Positions 33,438 to 43,009 of a stretch of 64,000 bases of DNA are shown piece by piece. Under the pieces are notes generated by a model. That model worked only from the letters and a program-made list of their open reading frames with translations, did no database searches and was not told the DNA's origin. The stretch lies in assembly GCF_900109265.1 (NCBI RefSeq), contig NZ_FNZM01000009.1:298170-362169 (forward strand), read 5' to 3'. The position numbers and the translations under genes were made by a program. The DNA comes from Paraburkholderia tropica (GTDB lineage: Bacteria; Pseudomonadota; Gammaproteobacteria; Burkholderiales; Burkholderiaceae). How positions within the stretch are numbered: position 1 is the stretch's first letter; each line of letters begins with the position of its first letter.

Positions 33438-35222
33438 TTATTGGACGAGTGATGCGACGCCGCACATGAGCGGATAGCCGGTGACGTTCGCCACGCCGAC
33501 CTGCACGCCGAGAAGCTGGAGCAAGGGCCCGATGAGCGCCGTGTCGAGCGCGTTCAGCAGCGGGTTGAGCAGCGTGGCGAGAAGACCGGTGATCGCGCTC
33601 GCGATCGCGCCGAGGCCGAGGTTGATACCAAGGAGATTCACGGCCAGGTTGTTCGGGTTGCTCAACTGGGTCGACAGGCTGCTCAACGCATTGCCGATCG
33701 ACCCGCCGAGCTGGTTGGTGTTGGGCGTGGTGCTCGTGAGCTGCTTGCCGGTGCCGTCGAACGTGAGGTCCCAGACCTGCGGCGAATTGAGCCCGATCGA
33801 GAGCCCTGCCGTCACGCTGATCAGACCGGCGACATTGAGCAGCGTGCCCGCCTGCCCGCTGCACAAGCCCGACTGAAGCTGGGCGGCGGTCGTGGGCGGA
33901 TTGCCGACGCACAGATTCGCGATGCCGGTTTTCACTTCGACGACGAAGCGGCTCGCCGCCGCCGTGGTCGAGCACTGCGCGGACGCAAGCCCCGCGGTGG
34001 CCGGCGCGACTTCCACGTACAACGGCACGTTCAAGGTCAGCAGACTGCCGAGGCCGGCGATCGACTGGCCGCCGAAGCCGAGATTGAGCGCCACGGCCAC
34101 CTGCGCGTTGTGCGCCTGGGTGCGCCACGGCGGCGGCGGATTCCCCGGATTCGGGCCCGCCTGACCGACCGCGATCGACGGCGGCGACAACACGTTGACG
34201 CTCAGCGAAGCCGCCGTAGGCAGGATCGAGCTGACCACCGGCAGGCTGTTCAGATTCAACTGCACGGCAACCGGCGACTTGCCCGCCTGCGCGATCTCCG
34301 CCGCCACGATCAGCATCTGCAATGCGTTGACCGAGACGTTGGCGGCCGACTGCGCGTCCGCGAGGCCGAGCGAAAGCAGCGCGGTGCCGCCGGTCTCGCT
34401 GGCAATCGCGATCTTCGTCGCCGACGTGGCAGCCACACTCGCGAACGCCGTGAGTCCGCTCACGGCCGCGCTCACATCGGCGGTCAGCGCGCCGTCCTGC
34501 TGCACGGCGCTCGCGAGCACGCTCGCGATATTCGCGACCGTCGCGTTCGCGCTGAGCAGGCCGTTGACCGTGCCGACGTTCGCGGCGGCCGCGATATCGG
34601 CGAGCTTGACGTTCGCGTTGGCGATGCCGTTCCACGACGCCACGCTCAGGTTGACGGCCGTGCCGCCCAGCAGCGAACTGAGCATGCCGTTGAGCAGATT
34701 GACCTGCGCGAGCGTCGTGGCCACCGCGAACGAGCCGATGATGGTCGACTGCGCCGTGGCGGTCGCGGTGATCTGGCGTTGCACCATGTTGAGGAAGAAG
34801 AACGGCACGGTCTGCGTGACCGTCACCGCCACGCCGTTGTAGGGCGTGCTGCCGTTCGGCGTGAAGCCCATGTACGCCGAGCCGTTGGCCTGCTGGCCCG
34901 TCTGATCCCACCGTCCGCAGACGACCGACAGCGTGCTCGACGTGCCCTGCGCGGTGAAGCCGTTGGTGCTGGCGTTCGCGATCGCGACGGCTTTCGGCTG
35001 CGTGCAGGTATCGTCCATCTGCTGCGCGGCGGCGAGCGCCGCGAAATCGGCGACGTTCTGCAGCGCGCGCTTCTGGAAATAGATGTTGGCGACGTCGATC
35101 ACGCCGAGCGCCGCGACCGCGAAGAACACCGCGAAAGCGGCGATCACCGCGATCGAGCCGCGCTGCCGCCGCGCGCAGGCACGCTCGCGCCGACCGCGCC
35201 GCACATCGATGCGCCGCTGCAT
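33438..35222 (-). CDS. tadG: TadG-related pilus assembly protein
   Basis: 594 residues. The N-terminus has a positively charged stretch, RGSIAVIAAFAVFFAVAALG (the Tad/TadG membrane helix) and FQKRALQNVADFAALAAAQQ, the region typical of TadG/putative-Flp-assembly proteins. The rest is a long Ala/Val/Leu/Thr-rich periplasmic region with few charged residues. No von Willebrand A domain, often present in TadG, is recognisable. It overlaps nothing and starts 1 nt after the DUF3613 gene ends, so translation is coupled. It is probably a minor pilus-associated membrane protein. Confidence 0.85.
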   Translation of the reverse strand: MQRRIDVRRGRRERACARRQRGSIAVIAAFAVFFAVAALGVIDVANIYFQKRALQNVADFAALAAAQQMDDTCTQPKAVAIANASTNGFTAQGTSSTLSVVCGRWDQTGQQANGSAYMGFTPNGSTPYNGVAVTVTQTVPFFFLNMVQRQITATATAQSTIIGSFAVATTLAQVNLLNGMLSSLLGGTAVNLSVASWNGIANANVKLADIAAAANVGTVNGLLSANATVANIASVLASAVQQDGALTADVSAAVSGLTAFASVAATSATKIAIASETGGTALLSLGLADAQSAANVSVNALQMLIVAAEIAQAGKSPVAVQLNLNSLPVVSSILPTAASLSVNVLSPPSIAVGQAGPNPGNPPPPWRTQAHNAQVAVALNLGFGGQSIAGLGSLLTLNVPLYVEVAPATAGLASAQCSTTAAASRFVVEVKTGIANLCVGNPPTTAAQLQSGLCSGQAGTLLNVAGLISVTAGLSIGLNSPQVWDLTFDGTGKQLTSTTPNTNQLGGSIGNALSSLSTQLSNPNNLAVNLLGINLGLGAIASAITGLLATLLNPLLNALDTALIGPLLQLLGVQVGVANVTGYPLMCGVASLVQ

Positions 35223-35223
35223 G

Positions 35224-35643
35224 TCAGTAAGCGCCGCCCGACGTGCCGTTGCTCTGGCCGCCGCCCGTCGTCCCGCCCGATTTCACCGACGAACCGAAGG
35301 TCGCCGGAATCTCCGTATCGAACGATTTGAGGTAGCGCTTGTAGGCGTAGCCCGCTTCCGCGCCGAGCATCGGCTGTGCGGGCGCCGCCGCGCTGTTGCT
35401 GCGCTGGATCGCGAGCCAGGCATGCGCGGCGTGGCCGATCTCGCTGTTGCGCGGCGCGGCGCCACTCGTGTCGCCGCCCGTGCCATCGTCCTGCGCGTGC
35501 GCCGGATGCGAGACGGCGAGCAGCGTCAGCGCGAGCGCGACGGCGAAGCGCCAGCCGAATCGTCCGCCGACTCGCTTGAGCATGTCGGCCTGCGTGAGCG
35601 CGGATCGCTGCGCCAAGGTCCTGATCGTTGCGTGCGTTTTCAT
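35224..35643 (-). CDS. DUF3613-type exported protein of the Tad locus
   Basis: 139 residues with a signal segment (FAVALALTLLAVSHPAHAQ, ~30-50), a conserved helical block (AHAWLAIQRSNSAAAPAQPM, then AGYAYKRYLKSFDTEIP) and a Gly/Ser/Thr tail. The composition and location between tadD and tadG match the DUF3613 family of Burkholderiales Tad loci. It has no assigned function; a periplasmic pilus accessory is likely. GGGGAGAGAAC precedes the ATG. Confidence 0.8.
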   Translation of the reverse strand: MKTHATIRTLAQRSALTQADMLKRVGGRFGWRFAVALALTLLAVSHPAHAQDDGTGGDTSGAAPRNSEIGHAAHAWLAIQRSNSAAAPAQPMLGAEAGYAYKRYLKSFDTEIPATFGSSVKSGGTTGGGQSNGTSGGAY

Positions 35644-35673
35644 TGTTCTCTCCCCGGATGATGTCGCGCCGCC

Positions 35674-36573
35674 CTACTGCGCAACGCGCTGGACGAGGCG
35701 CGACTGCGCATCGCTGCCCGGCCATCCGCCCGCGCTGCCCGCGCTGGTCTGGTTGCTGGCGAACGCGCGCGGCTGCGGCACGGCCGCGGTCTGCGCAAGC
35801 TTGTGCGCCGTCGCGGCCAGCGACTCGCGCTGATCGGCAAGCTCGCGTGCGCGGCTCGCCTCCTTCACTTTCTGCGCGTCGCGCGCGACGGCCGCGCGCG
35901 TATCCGCGGGCAGGCCCTGCTGGTTCATCAGCGTCTGCGCGTCGCCGTCCGCGCCGCTCGCGCTCAGCAGCAGCGCAACGTTGGCGGCGATCTTCGGATT
36001 GTGCGGATCGAGTTCGATCGCCTTGAGCAGCGGCACGCGCGCGCCGTTCACGTCGCCTTCGCGCAGGAGCGCGTAGCCGAGATCGGAGAGCGTCGCGGGA
36101 TCGGTCGGCGCAAGCATCGACGCCTCGTCGAGTTCCTGTGCCGCGTGCCGGAAGTCGCCCGACGCGCCTGCGAGCAAGCCCAGCCCGCGATGGCCGCGCG
36201 CCGCGAACGGCGTATTGAGCAACTGCGTATAGGCCGACGCGCTCGCGCTCGCCTGGCCGGTCGCGCGCAACGCGTCGGCGCGCAGCACGATCGAATTCGG
36301 GCTCGCGCCGTACTGGCGCTCGTAGGCGTCGATGTGCGCGAGCGAGGCGTAATAGAGCCCCTCCGTCTGCATGCGCGAGATCAGCCCGAGATACATGCCG
36401 GGCGTGTCGGGCACCGCATCCTTCGCGTTATCGGCGCGCATTTTCATTTCGGCTTCCGCCTGCGGACCCACGCCATAGCCTTGCGGCGACGAGCACGCCG
36501 CCAGCAGTGCGAGCGCGCCGCACGCGGCCACGCTCATCGCACGCCTCGCGTGCGTCACGATCGAAGTCTTCAT
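35674..36573 (-). CDS. tadD: TPR lipoprotein TadD
   Basis: 299 residues: a lipoprotein signal (AACGALALLAACSS, lipobox LLAAC) followed by tetratricopeptide repeats, best seen in LGLLAGASGDFRHAAQELDE and LSDLGYALLREGDVNGARVP. TadD is a pilotin-like outer-membrane lipoprotein that helps assemble the secretin. The start at 36573 gives a normal signal peptide; an ATG seven codons upstream (36594) is also possible. The gene follows tadC by ~30 bp. Confidence 0.88.
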   Translation of the reverse strand: MKTSIVTHARRAMSVAACGALALLAACSSPQGYGVGPQAEAEMKMRADNAKDAVPDTPGMYLGLISRMQTEGLYYASLAHIDAYERQYGASPNSIVLRADALRATGQASASASAYTQLLNTPFAARGHRGLGLLAGASGDFRHAAQELDEASMLAPTDPATLSDLGYALLREGDVNGARVPLLKAIELDPHNPKIAANVALLLSASGADGDAQTLMNQQGLPADTRAAVARDAQKVKEASRARELADQRESLAATAHKLAQTAAVPQPRAFASNQTSAGSAGGWPGSDAQSRLVQRVAQ

Positions 36574-36604
36574 AGTCGTTCTGCCTGATTTCATGGCGCA
36601 CCCG

Positions 36605-37804
36605 CTAATGGTGAATCGACGAGAGCGAGCGCATCACGGCGATGAGGCCCGGCCCCGCCGCCACGATCAGCAGCGCGGGCAGCAGCGTCACGACCATCAC
36701 GCCGGTCATCCGCACCGTGAGCTTGCCGATGCGCTCGCGCAGCGTCGCGCGGCGCACTTCGCGCAGCCGGTCGCCGAACTGCCTGAGCGGTTCCTGTACC
36801 GCGCCGCCGTGCTTGTCCACCTGCACGAGCAGGCGGATCACGGAGCGCAGATCCTCGTTGTCGTAGGTCGTCGCCATGCGTTGCAGCGACTGTTCGCGCG
36901 TGCGTCCGGTGACGAACTGGCGCTGGGCGATTTCCATTTCGCTTGCGAGCACCGGCAGCACCGGACGGAATTCGTTGACGAGCACCTGCAGACTCTGGTC
37001 GAGCGACAAGCCGACGCCCTGCAACAGGCGCAACAGATCGACGAACATCGGCAGCTCGTCGGCGACGGCTGCGAGACGCGCGGACGCACGGCGGCGCAGA
37101 TGGAATTTCGGCGCGAGAAAGCCTGCGAGCAAGCCGGCCGCGCCGAACATCGCCACGCTGCGGCCGCTCATCGCGGCGTAGCTTGCCGCGCCGATCGCGA
37201 GGCCGGCCGCGCAGGCAAAGCGCGCGACGATGAACAGCCCGCGCGAGCGGGCGTCGACGTAACCGCTCTGGTCGAGCAGACGGCGATCCTCGTCGGCGAC
37301 CATGAGCTTGCCGAGCGGCGTATCGAGCCAGCGCGCGCCCGCGTTCGCCAGCGCATCGACGATGCCGGGCAGACCCGTGCGGCGCGGCGCGCTTTCGACC
37401 CGCGGCTTGCCGCCCGTCGCACCGGCACTCCCCGCGCCGCCGGCTCCACTCGCGCCGCCGGCTCCAGTTGCGCCACCCGCGCCCGCACCGCTCGCCGATG
37501 CCGCGCCCGGCGCACGCAGCGCCGAGACGTGGCCCGGCGCGCCGGGGGCGGCCATCGTCCCCATCGTGCCAGTCGAACCCATCGAACCCGGCGCGCTCAT
37601 CGCGTTCGAGGCCTGCAGCGAGGCCGCATTGCGCGCCTCGGACGCCGCCGTGGCCGCCTGCGCGCTCATGTTCGCGATGGCCTGCGCGAGCGTGCGCGCG
37701 CTGCGCCGCGACGCCAGCAAACGCTGACACACCAGCGCCGCGAGCAGCGCCAGGCCGAACGCGCCGAGCAGCAGCGCAAGCGAGCCGAGTCCCTGCGCGC
37801 TCAT
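36605..37804 (-). CDS. tadC: Inner-membrane pilus platform protein TadC
   Basis: 399 residues of the GspF/T2SF family, forming the Tad inner-membrane platform with TadB. After one N-terminal helix there is an unusual ~90-residue Ala/Gly/Ser/Thr/Met-rich segment (~45-133) before the conserved cytoplasmic domain (AVADELPMFVDLLRLLQGVG) and the final two helices (MTGVMVVTLLPALLIVAAGP). The start at 37804 overlaps the tadB stop as ATGA, with GGGAGGG upstream, so a longer reading to 37981 is rejected. The insertion is odd for TadC. Confidence 0.9.
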   Translation of the reverse strand: MSAQGLGSLALLLGAFGLALLAALVCQRLLASRRSARTLAQAIANMSAQAATAASEARNAASLQASNAMSAPGSMGSTGTMGTMAAPGAPGHVSALRAPGAASASGAGAGGATGAGGASGAGGAGSAGATGGKPRVESAPRRTGLPGIVDALANAGARWLDTPLGKLMVADEDRRLLDQSGYVDARSRGLFIVARFACAAGLAIGAASYAAMSGRSVAMFGAAGLLAGFLAPKFHLRRRASARLAAVADELPMFVDLLRLLQGVGLSLDQSLQVLVNEFRPVLPVLASEMEIAQRQFVTGRTREQSLQRMATTYDNEDLRSVIRLLVQVDKHGGAVQEPLRQFGDRLREVRRATLRERIGKLTVRMTGVMVVTLLPALLIVAAGPGLIAVMRSLSSIHH

Positions 37805-38937
37805 AGCCCTCCCTTCAGGCGCGTGAGCCGGTACAGCAGCCAGCCGCCGAACACCTGCAGGCCGATCGCGGCGTAGACCAGTTTGCGTCCCGAACCGTCG
37901 TCCCAGAGCGAGCCGAAATAACTCGGGTTGGTCACGATGAGAAAACCCGCGATGCCGATCGGCAGCAAACCGAGCACCCACGCCGAGAGGCGCGTTTCCG
38001 CCGACATCGCGATCAGCTCACGCTGCGCCTGTTCGAGATCGCGCATGAAGTTGGACATGCGTTCGAGCATCACGTCGGCGCGGCCGCCGTAACGCACCGA
38101 AAGCCGCAGCACCGAGCCCACGAATTCGAGTTCGCGCGCGCGATAGACCTGCGCCACCTGATAGAGCGCGCGGTCGATTTCCACGCCCGAACGCAGCATG
38201 CGCGAGACGTGATCGAGACATTCGCGCAGCGGCGCTTCGGTTGTCACGAGCGCGGCCTGAAACGCCGCGGGCACGCTGTTGCCGAGTACGATCAGGCGCA
38301 CGATGCCGTCGAGAAACGACGGCAATTGCCCGACCAGCTTGCGGCGGCGGCGCTCGATGCGCACGGAGAGCACGAAGGCGCTGCCCGCCGCGACGACCAT
38401 CAGCGCGCCGAGCAGCGCGGGCAGACCGGCCGCCACGTAGGCCCACAGCGCCAGCGCGAGCGCGGCGAAGCCGACGAACAAGGCGGGCTTGCGCGCGTCG
38501 GCGATGCCGGCGCGGCTCATGACGTGGTCGAACGCCACGCCGACGCGCGCCAGCCAGCGGCGCGGCAGCGAGGCCTCGTTCTTCGCGTTCGCCGTATGCT
38601 TCGCGTTGGCGGCATGGCTTGCGCCGGTGGCGCCGGTGGCACCCGCACCGCCCGCGCCGGCCGCCGATCCGTTCGGATTCACGCCCGACGTCACGCGTAT
38701 CGGCGCAACGCCTGCGCGCGCCGCACCTGCGGCACCGGCTGCACCGCCGACGCCCGCCGCTCCCGACCCACCCGGTCCGGCCGCGCCAGCCGCATAGCCC
38801 GCCGCCGCGACGCGGCTATCGACGAAACGCGTCACACGCTCGCGCGCCGTGTGCTGCTGCGCCCGCTGCCAGAGCATCAGCCCGGCAGCGGCGAACAGCA
38901 GCGCAAGCGCCGCGGCGAGCGCGATGATGCTAGACAT
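37801..38937 (-). CDS. tadB: Inner-membrane pilus platform protein TadB
   Basis: 378 residues, T2SF-domain platform protein. Helix 1 (MSSIIALAAALALLFAAAGL) is followed by a Gly/Ala-rich segment (~44-122), then two helices, the conserved cytoplasmic domain (GQLPSFLDGIVRLIVLGNSV) and a C-terminal helix pair. Its 5' end overlaps tadA by 8 bp and its 3' end overlaps tadC by 4 bp, so all three are translationally coupled. It probably pairs with TadC and the ATPase TadA. Confidence 0.92.
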   Translation of the reverse strand: MSSIIALAAALALLFAAAGLMLWQRAQQHTARERVTRFVDSRVAAAGYAAGAAGPGGSGAAGVGGAAGAAGAARAGVAPIRVTSGVNPNGSAAGAGGAGATGATGASHAANAKHTANAKNEASLPRRWLARVGVAFDHVMSRAGIADARKPALFVGFAALALALWAYVAAGLPALLGALMVVAAGSAFVLSVRIERRRRKLVGQLPSFLDGIVRLIVLGNSVPAAFQAALVTTEAPLRECLDHVSRMLRSGVEIDRALYQVAQVYRARELEFVGSVLRLSVRYGGRADVMLERMSNFMRDLEQAQRELIAMSAETRLSAWVLGLLPIGIAGFLIVTNPSYFGSLWDDGSGRKLVYAAIGLQVFGGWLLYRLTRLKGGL

Positions 38938-40270
38938 TGAAGCCCCCGCCGTGCCCGCCGCCGAAACCGAAGTTCGACGACGCCGACACCGCCTGGCGGA
39001 AGCGCGCGAGCTTCGGCGAATGCGGATGAATGCCGAGCGAATCCCAGCGGTCGATCTCCTCGCCGTCGGGCGTGGTCACGGGCTCGTAGCGATAGAGTTC
39101 CTGCGTCGCGATGATGTTGTCCGCGAGACCCGTTACTTCGGTTACCGAAAGAATCCGGCGGCGTCCGTTGGACAGACGGCCGATCTGCACGATGAAGTCC
39201 ACCGCGTTGGCGATCTGGCGGCGCAGGCTGCTTTCCGTGCCCTGAAAACCCGCGAAACCGGCCAGCATTTCGAGGCGATACAGACATTCGCGCGGGCTCG
39301 ACGCGTGCACCGTCGCCATCGAACCGTCGTGGCCGGTGTTCATCGCCTGGAGCATTTCGAGCACTTCGCCGCCGCGCACTTCGCCCACGATGATGCGGTC
39401 CGGACGCATCCGCAGCGTGTTGCGCAACAGGTCGCGAATCGTCACCACGCCCGCGCCGTCGAAACCGCCCGGACGGCTTTCGAGGCGCACCACATGCGGG
39501 TGATTGAGCGAAAGTTCGGCGGTGTCCTCGATCGTTACCACGCGCTCGACGTCGGGAATGTAGAACGCCAGCGCGTTGAGCAGCGAGGTCTTGCCCGAGC
39601 TCGTGCCGCCCGAGACGAGAATATTGCAGCGCGCCTGCACCGCCGCTTCGAACAGCGCGCCGATCTCCGTGCCGAACGTGCCGTTGTTGACCAGATCGTC
39701 GGGGCGCAGCGGGTCCTTGCGGAACTTGCGGATCGAGACGATCGGGCCCGCGAGCGACAGCGGCTCGATCACCACATTGATCCGTCCGCCGTCGGGCAGA
39801 CGCGCGTCGACCATCGGATTCGATTCGTCGAGACGCCGGCCGATCGGGGCGAGAATGCGGCGCACGATGCGCAGCAGATGCGCGTTGTCGGAGAAGCGCA
39901 CGGGGATCTTCGCGAGAATGCCGTGCCGCGATACGTACACGTCGCTATAACCGTTGATGAGGATGTCTTCCACCGCCGGGTCGCCCAGCAGATCCTCGAT
40001 CGGCCCGAAGCCCGCCAGCTCCTTCGTGAGCGCCTCGGCAATCGCGCGCACTTCGCTTTCGTTGATCGGGATATGGCGCAGCCGCACGAAGCTGTCCATC
40101 TCCAGATCGACGAACTGATTGATCGCGTGGCGCGACCAGCGCCCGAACTCGGCGCCCAGTTCCTCGATGCGCGTGAGCAGGTGTTCGTGCGCCGCGTTCT
40201 TGATGTCCTGGAACTGCTGGCTGTGCGCGAACAGCGGCGCGTCGTCGGCAAATTCGATGTTATCCGCCAT
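38930..40270 (-). CDS. tadA: Tad pilus ATPase TadA/CpaF
   Basis: A 446-residue secretion-ATPase of the VirB11/CpaF family that powers Flp pilus extension and retraction. It has Walker A GGTSSGKTSLLNA (around residue 222), the Asp box TIEDTAELSLNHPHVVRLE, Walker B-like PDRIIVGEVRGGE and the His box in MNTGHDGSMATVHASS. The N-terminal domain (~1-130) is helical. It starts 3 nt after tadZ ends. Confidence 0.97.
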   Translation of the reverse strand: MADNIEFADDAPLFAHSQQFQDIKNAAHEHLLTRIEELGAEFGRWSRHAINQFVDLEMDSFVRLRHIPINESEVRAIAEALTKELAGFGPIEDLLGDPAVEDILINGYSDVYVSRHGILAKIPVRFSDNAHLLRIVRRILAPIGRRLDESNPMVDARLPDGGRINVVIEPLSLAGPIVSIRKFRKDPLRPDDLVNNGTFGTEIGALFEAAVQARCNILVSGGTSSGKTSLLNALAFYIPDVERVVTIEDTAELSLNHPHVVRLESRPGGFDGAGVVTIRDLLRNTLRMRPDRIIVGEVRGGEVLEMLQAMNTGHDGSMATVHASSPRECLYRLEMLAGFAGFQGTESSLRRQIANAVDFIVQIGRLSNGRRRILSVTEVTGLADNIIATQELYRYEPVTTPDGEEIDRWDSLGIHPHSPKLARFRQAVSASSNFGFGGGHGGGFNV

Positions 40271-40273
40271 GAT

Positions 40274-41512
40274 CTACGAACGCTTCGGTGATTGAGGGAA
40301 GAAATTGCGCAGCGGACGGCGCAGCGCATCGAGTTTTTTCGGCGCGCGCGCCTCGATGCCGTCGATCTGCGCGGCGAGCAGTTCGAGCGCGCGCACATAC
40401 GGATCGCGCGGCGCGCTGTCGACCAGCAACTGGCCGCGATTGGCGGCCTGGCAGAGCGCCACGCGGCGCGCCGGCAGCACGGCCGCGAGATCGACGCCGA
40501 GACGCTCGGCGATCTGCGCGCCGCTCAGGTCGATCTCGGCGTCGTACTGATTGATGATGAGATGCAGCGTGTTGCCGTCCATGCCGCCTTCGCGCAGCGC
40601 GTCGATCTGGCGCGCGGCCGCGACGATCGACGCCACGCTCTGGTCGCACACGAGCCAGACCGCGTCCGCCGACTGGGCGACCTGGGCGACGAACTCCGCG
40701 TTCGTGAAGCCGCCGAGATCGACGAGCTGCTGATCGAAAAACGCACGCAGGCGCGCCAGCAGCGCCACCGCCGACTGATACGAAACCTCGCGCAGCGCGC
40801 CGAGATCGGCAGGCAAGGTCGTCAGCGCGAGGCCGCTTTCGTGATTCGCGAGCGCGGTATGCACGAAGGTCTGATCGAAGCGGCGCAGATTGCGCACGGC
40901 ATCGACGAAACTGAAGCCGTTGCCCGCGTTGAGCATCATCGCGCCGTCGCCCGCGGGCAGGCCGAGGTCGAGCAGCGCGGCGTGGCGGTTGAAGGCCGCG
41001 CCCTTGCGGGCGAGCAGCGCGCCGAGATTCGCGGCGAGCGTCGTCACGCCCATGCCCGCGCGTGCGCCGAGCATCACCGTGAGACGGCCATGGCGGCTCG
41101 GCGCTTCGACGCGGTTTTCGAGCACCTGGCGCACGATCGCCAGCGCGTCCTCGGGACTGCCCGCCACGTCGACGAAATCGCGCACGCCCGCGCGCAAGGC
41201 CGCGAGCGCGCTCTCGGGTTCGGCGAGCGTGCCGACCGCGATCACCTGGAGGCCCGGATACGACACATGCGCGGCGGCCACCACGGCGCTCGCCCAGGCC
41301 GCGCGCCCCTGCGAAAAATCGACGAGCAGCAGCGACGGCATCTGCTGGCCGACCCGCTCGCCGACGGCGGCCGGCTCGAGCGCCACCGCATCCACCTTGC
41401 CCGCCATGCCGAGCGCGCGCGCGATCCAGCGGGCGTGCGCGTCGTCCGACGATGCGAACACGAACGAGTCCACGACCGTGCGATCAGTCGTCAAGTACGT
41501 TCTCGCGTTCAT
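40274..41512 (-). CDS. tadZ: TadZ/CpaE pilus localisation protein
   Basis: 412 residues: an N-terminal degenerate receiver-like domain (~1-135) and a C-terminal MinD/ParA-like domain that places the Tad machine in the cell. The deviant Walker A reads GARAGMGVTT (149-158), with Arg at the position of the signature lysine, and the usual P-loop GKT/S lysine replaced by Val. Nucleotide binding may therefore be altered. AAGGAGAGG precedes the ATG at 41512; the reading from 41554 is longer than needed. Confidence 0.9.
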   Translation of the reverse strand: MNARTYLTTDRTVVDSFVFASSDDAHARWIARALGMAGKVDAVALEPAAVGERVGQQMPSLLLVDFSQGRAAWASAVVAAAHVSYPGLQVIAVGTLAEPESALAALRAGVRDFVDVAGSPEDALAIVRQVLENRVEAPSRHGRLTVMLGARAGMGVTTLAANLGALLARKGAAFNRHAALLDLGLPAGDGAMMLNAGNGFSFVDAVRNLRRFDQTFVHTALANHESGLALTTLPADLGALREVSYQSAVALLARLRAFFDQQLVDLGGFTNAEFVAQVAQSADAVWLVCDQSVASIVAAARQIDALREGGMDGNTLHLIINQYDAEIDLSGAQIAERLGVDLAAVLPARRVALCQAANRGQLLVDSAPRDPYVRALELLAAQIDGIEARAPKKLDALRRPLRNFFPQSPKRS

Positions 41513-41584
41513 GATCCCTCTCCTTGTGCTGCTCGCGCAGCGCAGGCCGCGCACGGCGCGGCGAAGCCATGCCGACGGCGGTTG

Positions 41585-42970
41585 TCATGGCGAAAATCCC
41601 GGGGCGGGATCGCGCGAGGCCGCGCCGCCGAGCAACGCGCGCCAGACATGGCCGTCGCGTTGTTCGGACAGCTCGCCAGGCGAGCTGGGCAGCTTCGCGT
41701 CCTTCGCGAGCGGCGACACCAGATGCGGCGTCACCACGATCACCAGTTCTCTTTCGTTTTGCTGATAGTTCAACGTCTTGAAGAACGCGCCAATCACAGG
41801 CAGATCGCCGAGCAGCGGCACCTTGCTCACGTTCGACGCGGTCTCGCGATCGATCAGGCCGCCGATCACGAAGCTCTCGCCATCGCCGAGTTCGACGGTG
41901 GTTTCCGCGCGCCGCGTCGTGATCGCGGGCACCGAGACGCCGCTGATCGTCACCGCGTTGGCGAAGTCGAGCTGGCTCGCCTCGGGCGCGACCTTCAGCG
42001 CGATGCGCTGCGGCGAGAGCACCGTGGGCGTGAGCGACAGCCCGATACCGTAGGGCTTGTATTCGATCGAACTCGTGCCGAGCGCCTGCGGCACCGGCAC
42101 CGGAATCTCGCCGCCCGCGAGGAAGCTCGCGCTCTGGCCGGACAACGCGACGAGCGTCGGTTCCGCGAGCACGCGCGCGAGATTGTTCGACTCCATCAGG
42201 CTCAGGTCGGCGAACAGTCCGTGCGTCGCCGACGCGAACACAAGATTGAACGCCGACGAGATCGGCGCCACGCTCTGGATGTCCGAGACGCCGTTGGTGT
42301 TCGAAGCGGACGTCAGCGCGGACGGCGCGAACGAGCCGAACGTGAAACCGTTGTTCTGGCGCGCGAAGTTGAAACCGATCTGCTTGAGCACCGAGCGGCT
42401 GAATTCGACCACGCGCACGTCGACCTGCACGACCGAGCGCGTCGCGATGCTGGAGGCATCGAGCACGTCGGTGTCCTTCGCGCCCTTGCCGAGCGAGCCC
42501 TGCGCGGCCACCACCGCGCGCTGATGCTGCTCCATCGTCGCCGCGCTGCCGCTGATGATGGCCGTGCCGTCCAGCACCTTCACGTCGGGCGTGCCCGCGC
42601 CGAGCAACGCGCGCGCCGCGCGCGTCGCCACGTTCACGGTGAAACTGCGCTGCACGCCGCCTTCCCACAGCATCACCGTGGTCGTGCCCGCGCCCTTGCC
42701 GACGAGCAGCAGACCGCCGCGCCGGTCGCCGCGCACGACCAGCACGTCCGCCACCGCCGGGTCGCCCACGGCGACGCGCGTGAGCGCGCCCGTGACGGGC
42801 AGCGTGCGCTGCTCGCCCACGGTGATATCGACGGTACCCGCTGGCGCGCCCGCGTCGGGCGAGCCGGCGCTCGACGGCGGCGCCGCGCGCGCGGGCAACA
42901 TCGCGAGCGCGAAACCGCCGGCGCAAACGGATGCGGCGAGCGCCACGGCAAGAGTCCTCTTCATCGTCAT
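41585..42970 (-). CDS. rcpA: Tad secretin RcpA/CpaC
   Basis: A 461-residue outer-membrane secretin through which the Flp pilus leaves the cell. It has a signal peptide (LAVALAASVCAGGFALAMLP), a pilus-type N-terminal domain with BON-like folds (~40-200) and the secretin C-domain with SFLAGGEIPVPVPQ and the terminal VIVVTPHLVSPL signature. It starts 40 nt after rcpC/cpaB. No obvious Shine-Dalgarno precedes the ATG; a second in-frame ATG lies two codons later. Confidence 0.95.
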   Translation of the reverse strand: MTMKRTLAVALAASVCAGGFALAMLPARAAPPSSAGSPDAGAPAGTVDITVGEQRTLPVTGALTRVAVGDPAVADVLVVRGDRRGGLLLVGKGAGTTTVMLWEGGVQRSFTVNVATRAARALLGAGTPDVKVLDGTAIISGSAATMEQHQRAVVAAQGSLGKGAKDTDVLDASSIATRSVVQVDVRVVEFSRSVLKQIGFNFARQNNGFTFGSFAPSALTSASNTNGVSDIQSVAPISSAFNLVFASATHGLFADLSLMESNNLARVLAEPTLVALSGQSASFLAGGEIPVPVPQALGTSSIEYKPYGIGLSLTPTVLSPQRIALKVAPEASQLDFANAVTISGVSVPAITTRRAETTVELGDGESFVIGGLIDRETASNVSKVPLLGDLPVIGAFFKTLNYQQNERELVIVVTPHLVSPLAKDAKLPSSPGELSEQRDGHVWRALLGGAASRDPAPGFSP

Positions 42971-43009
42971 GTTGTGGTTTCTATTGAATACGCACGCTCG
43001 CGCGGCGCT

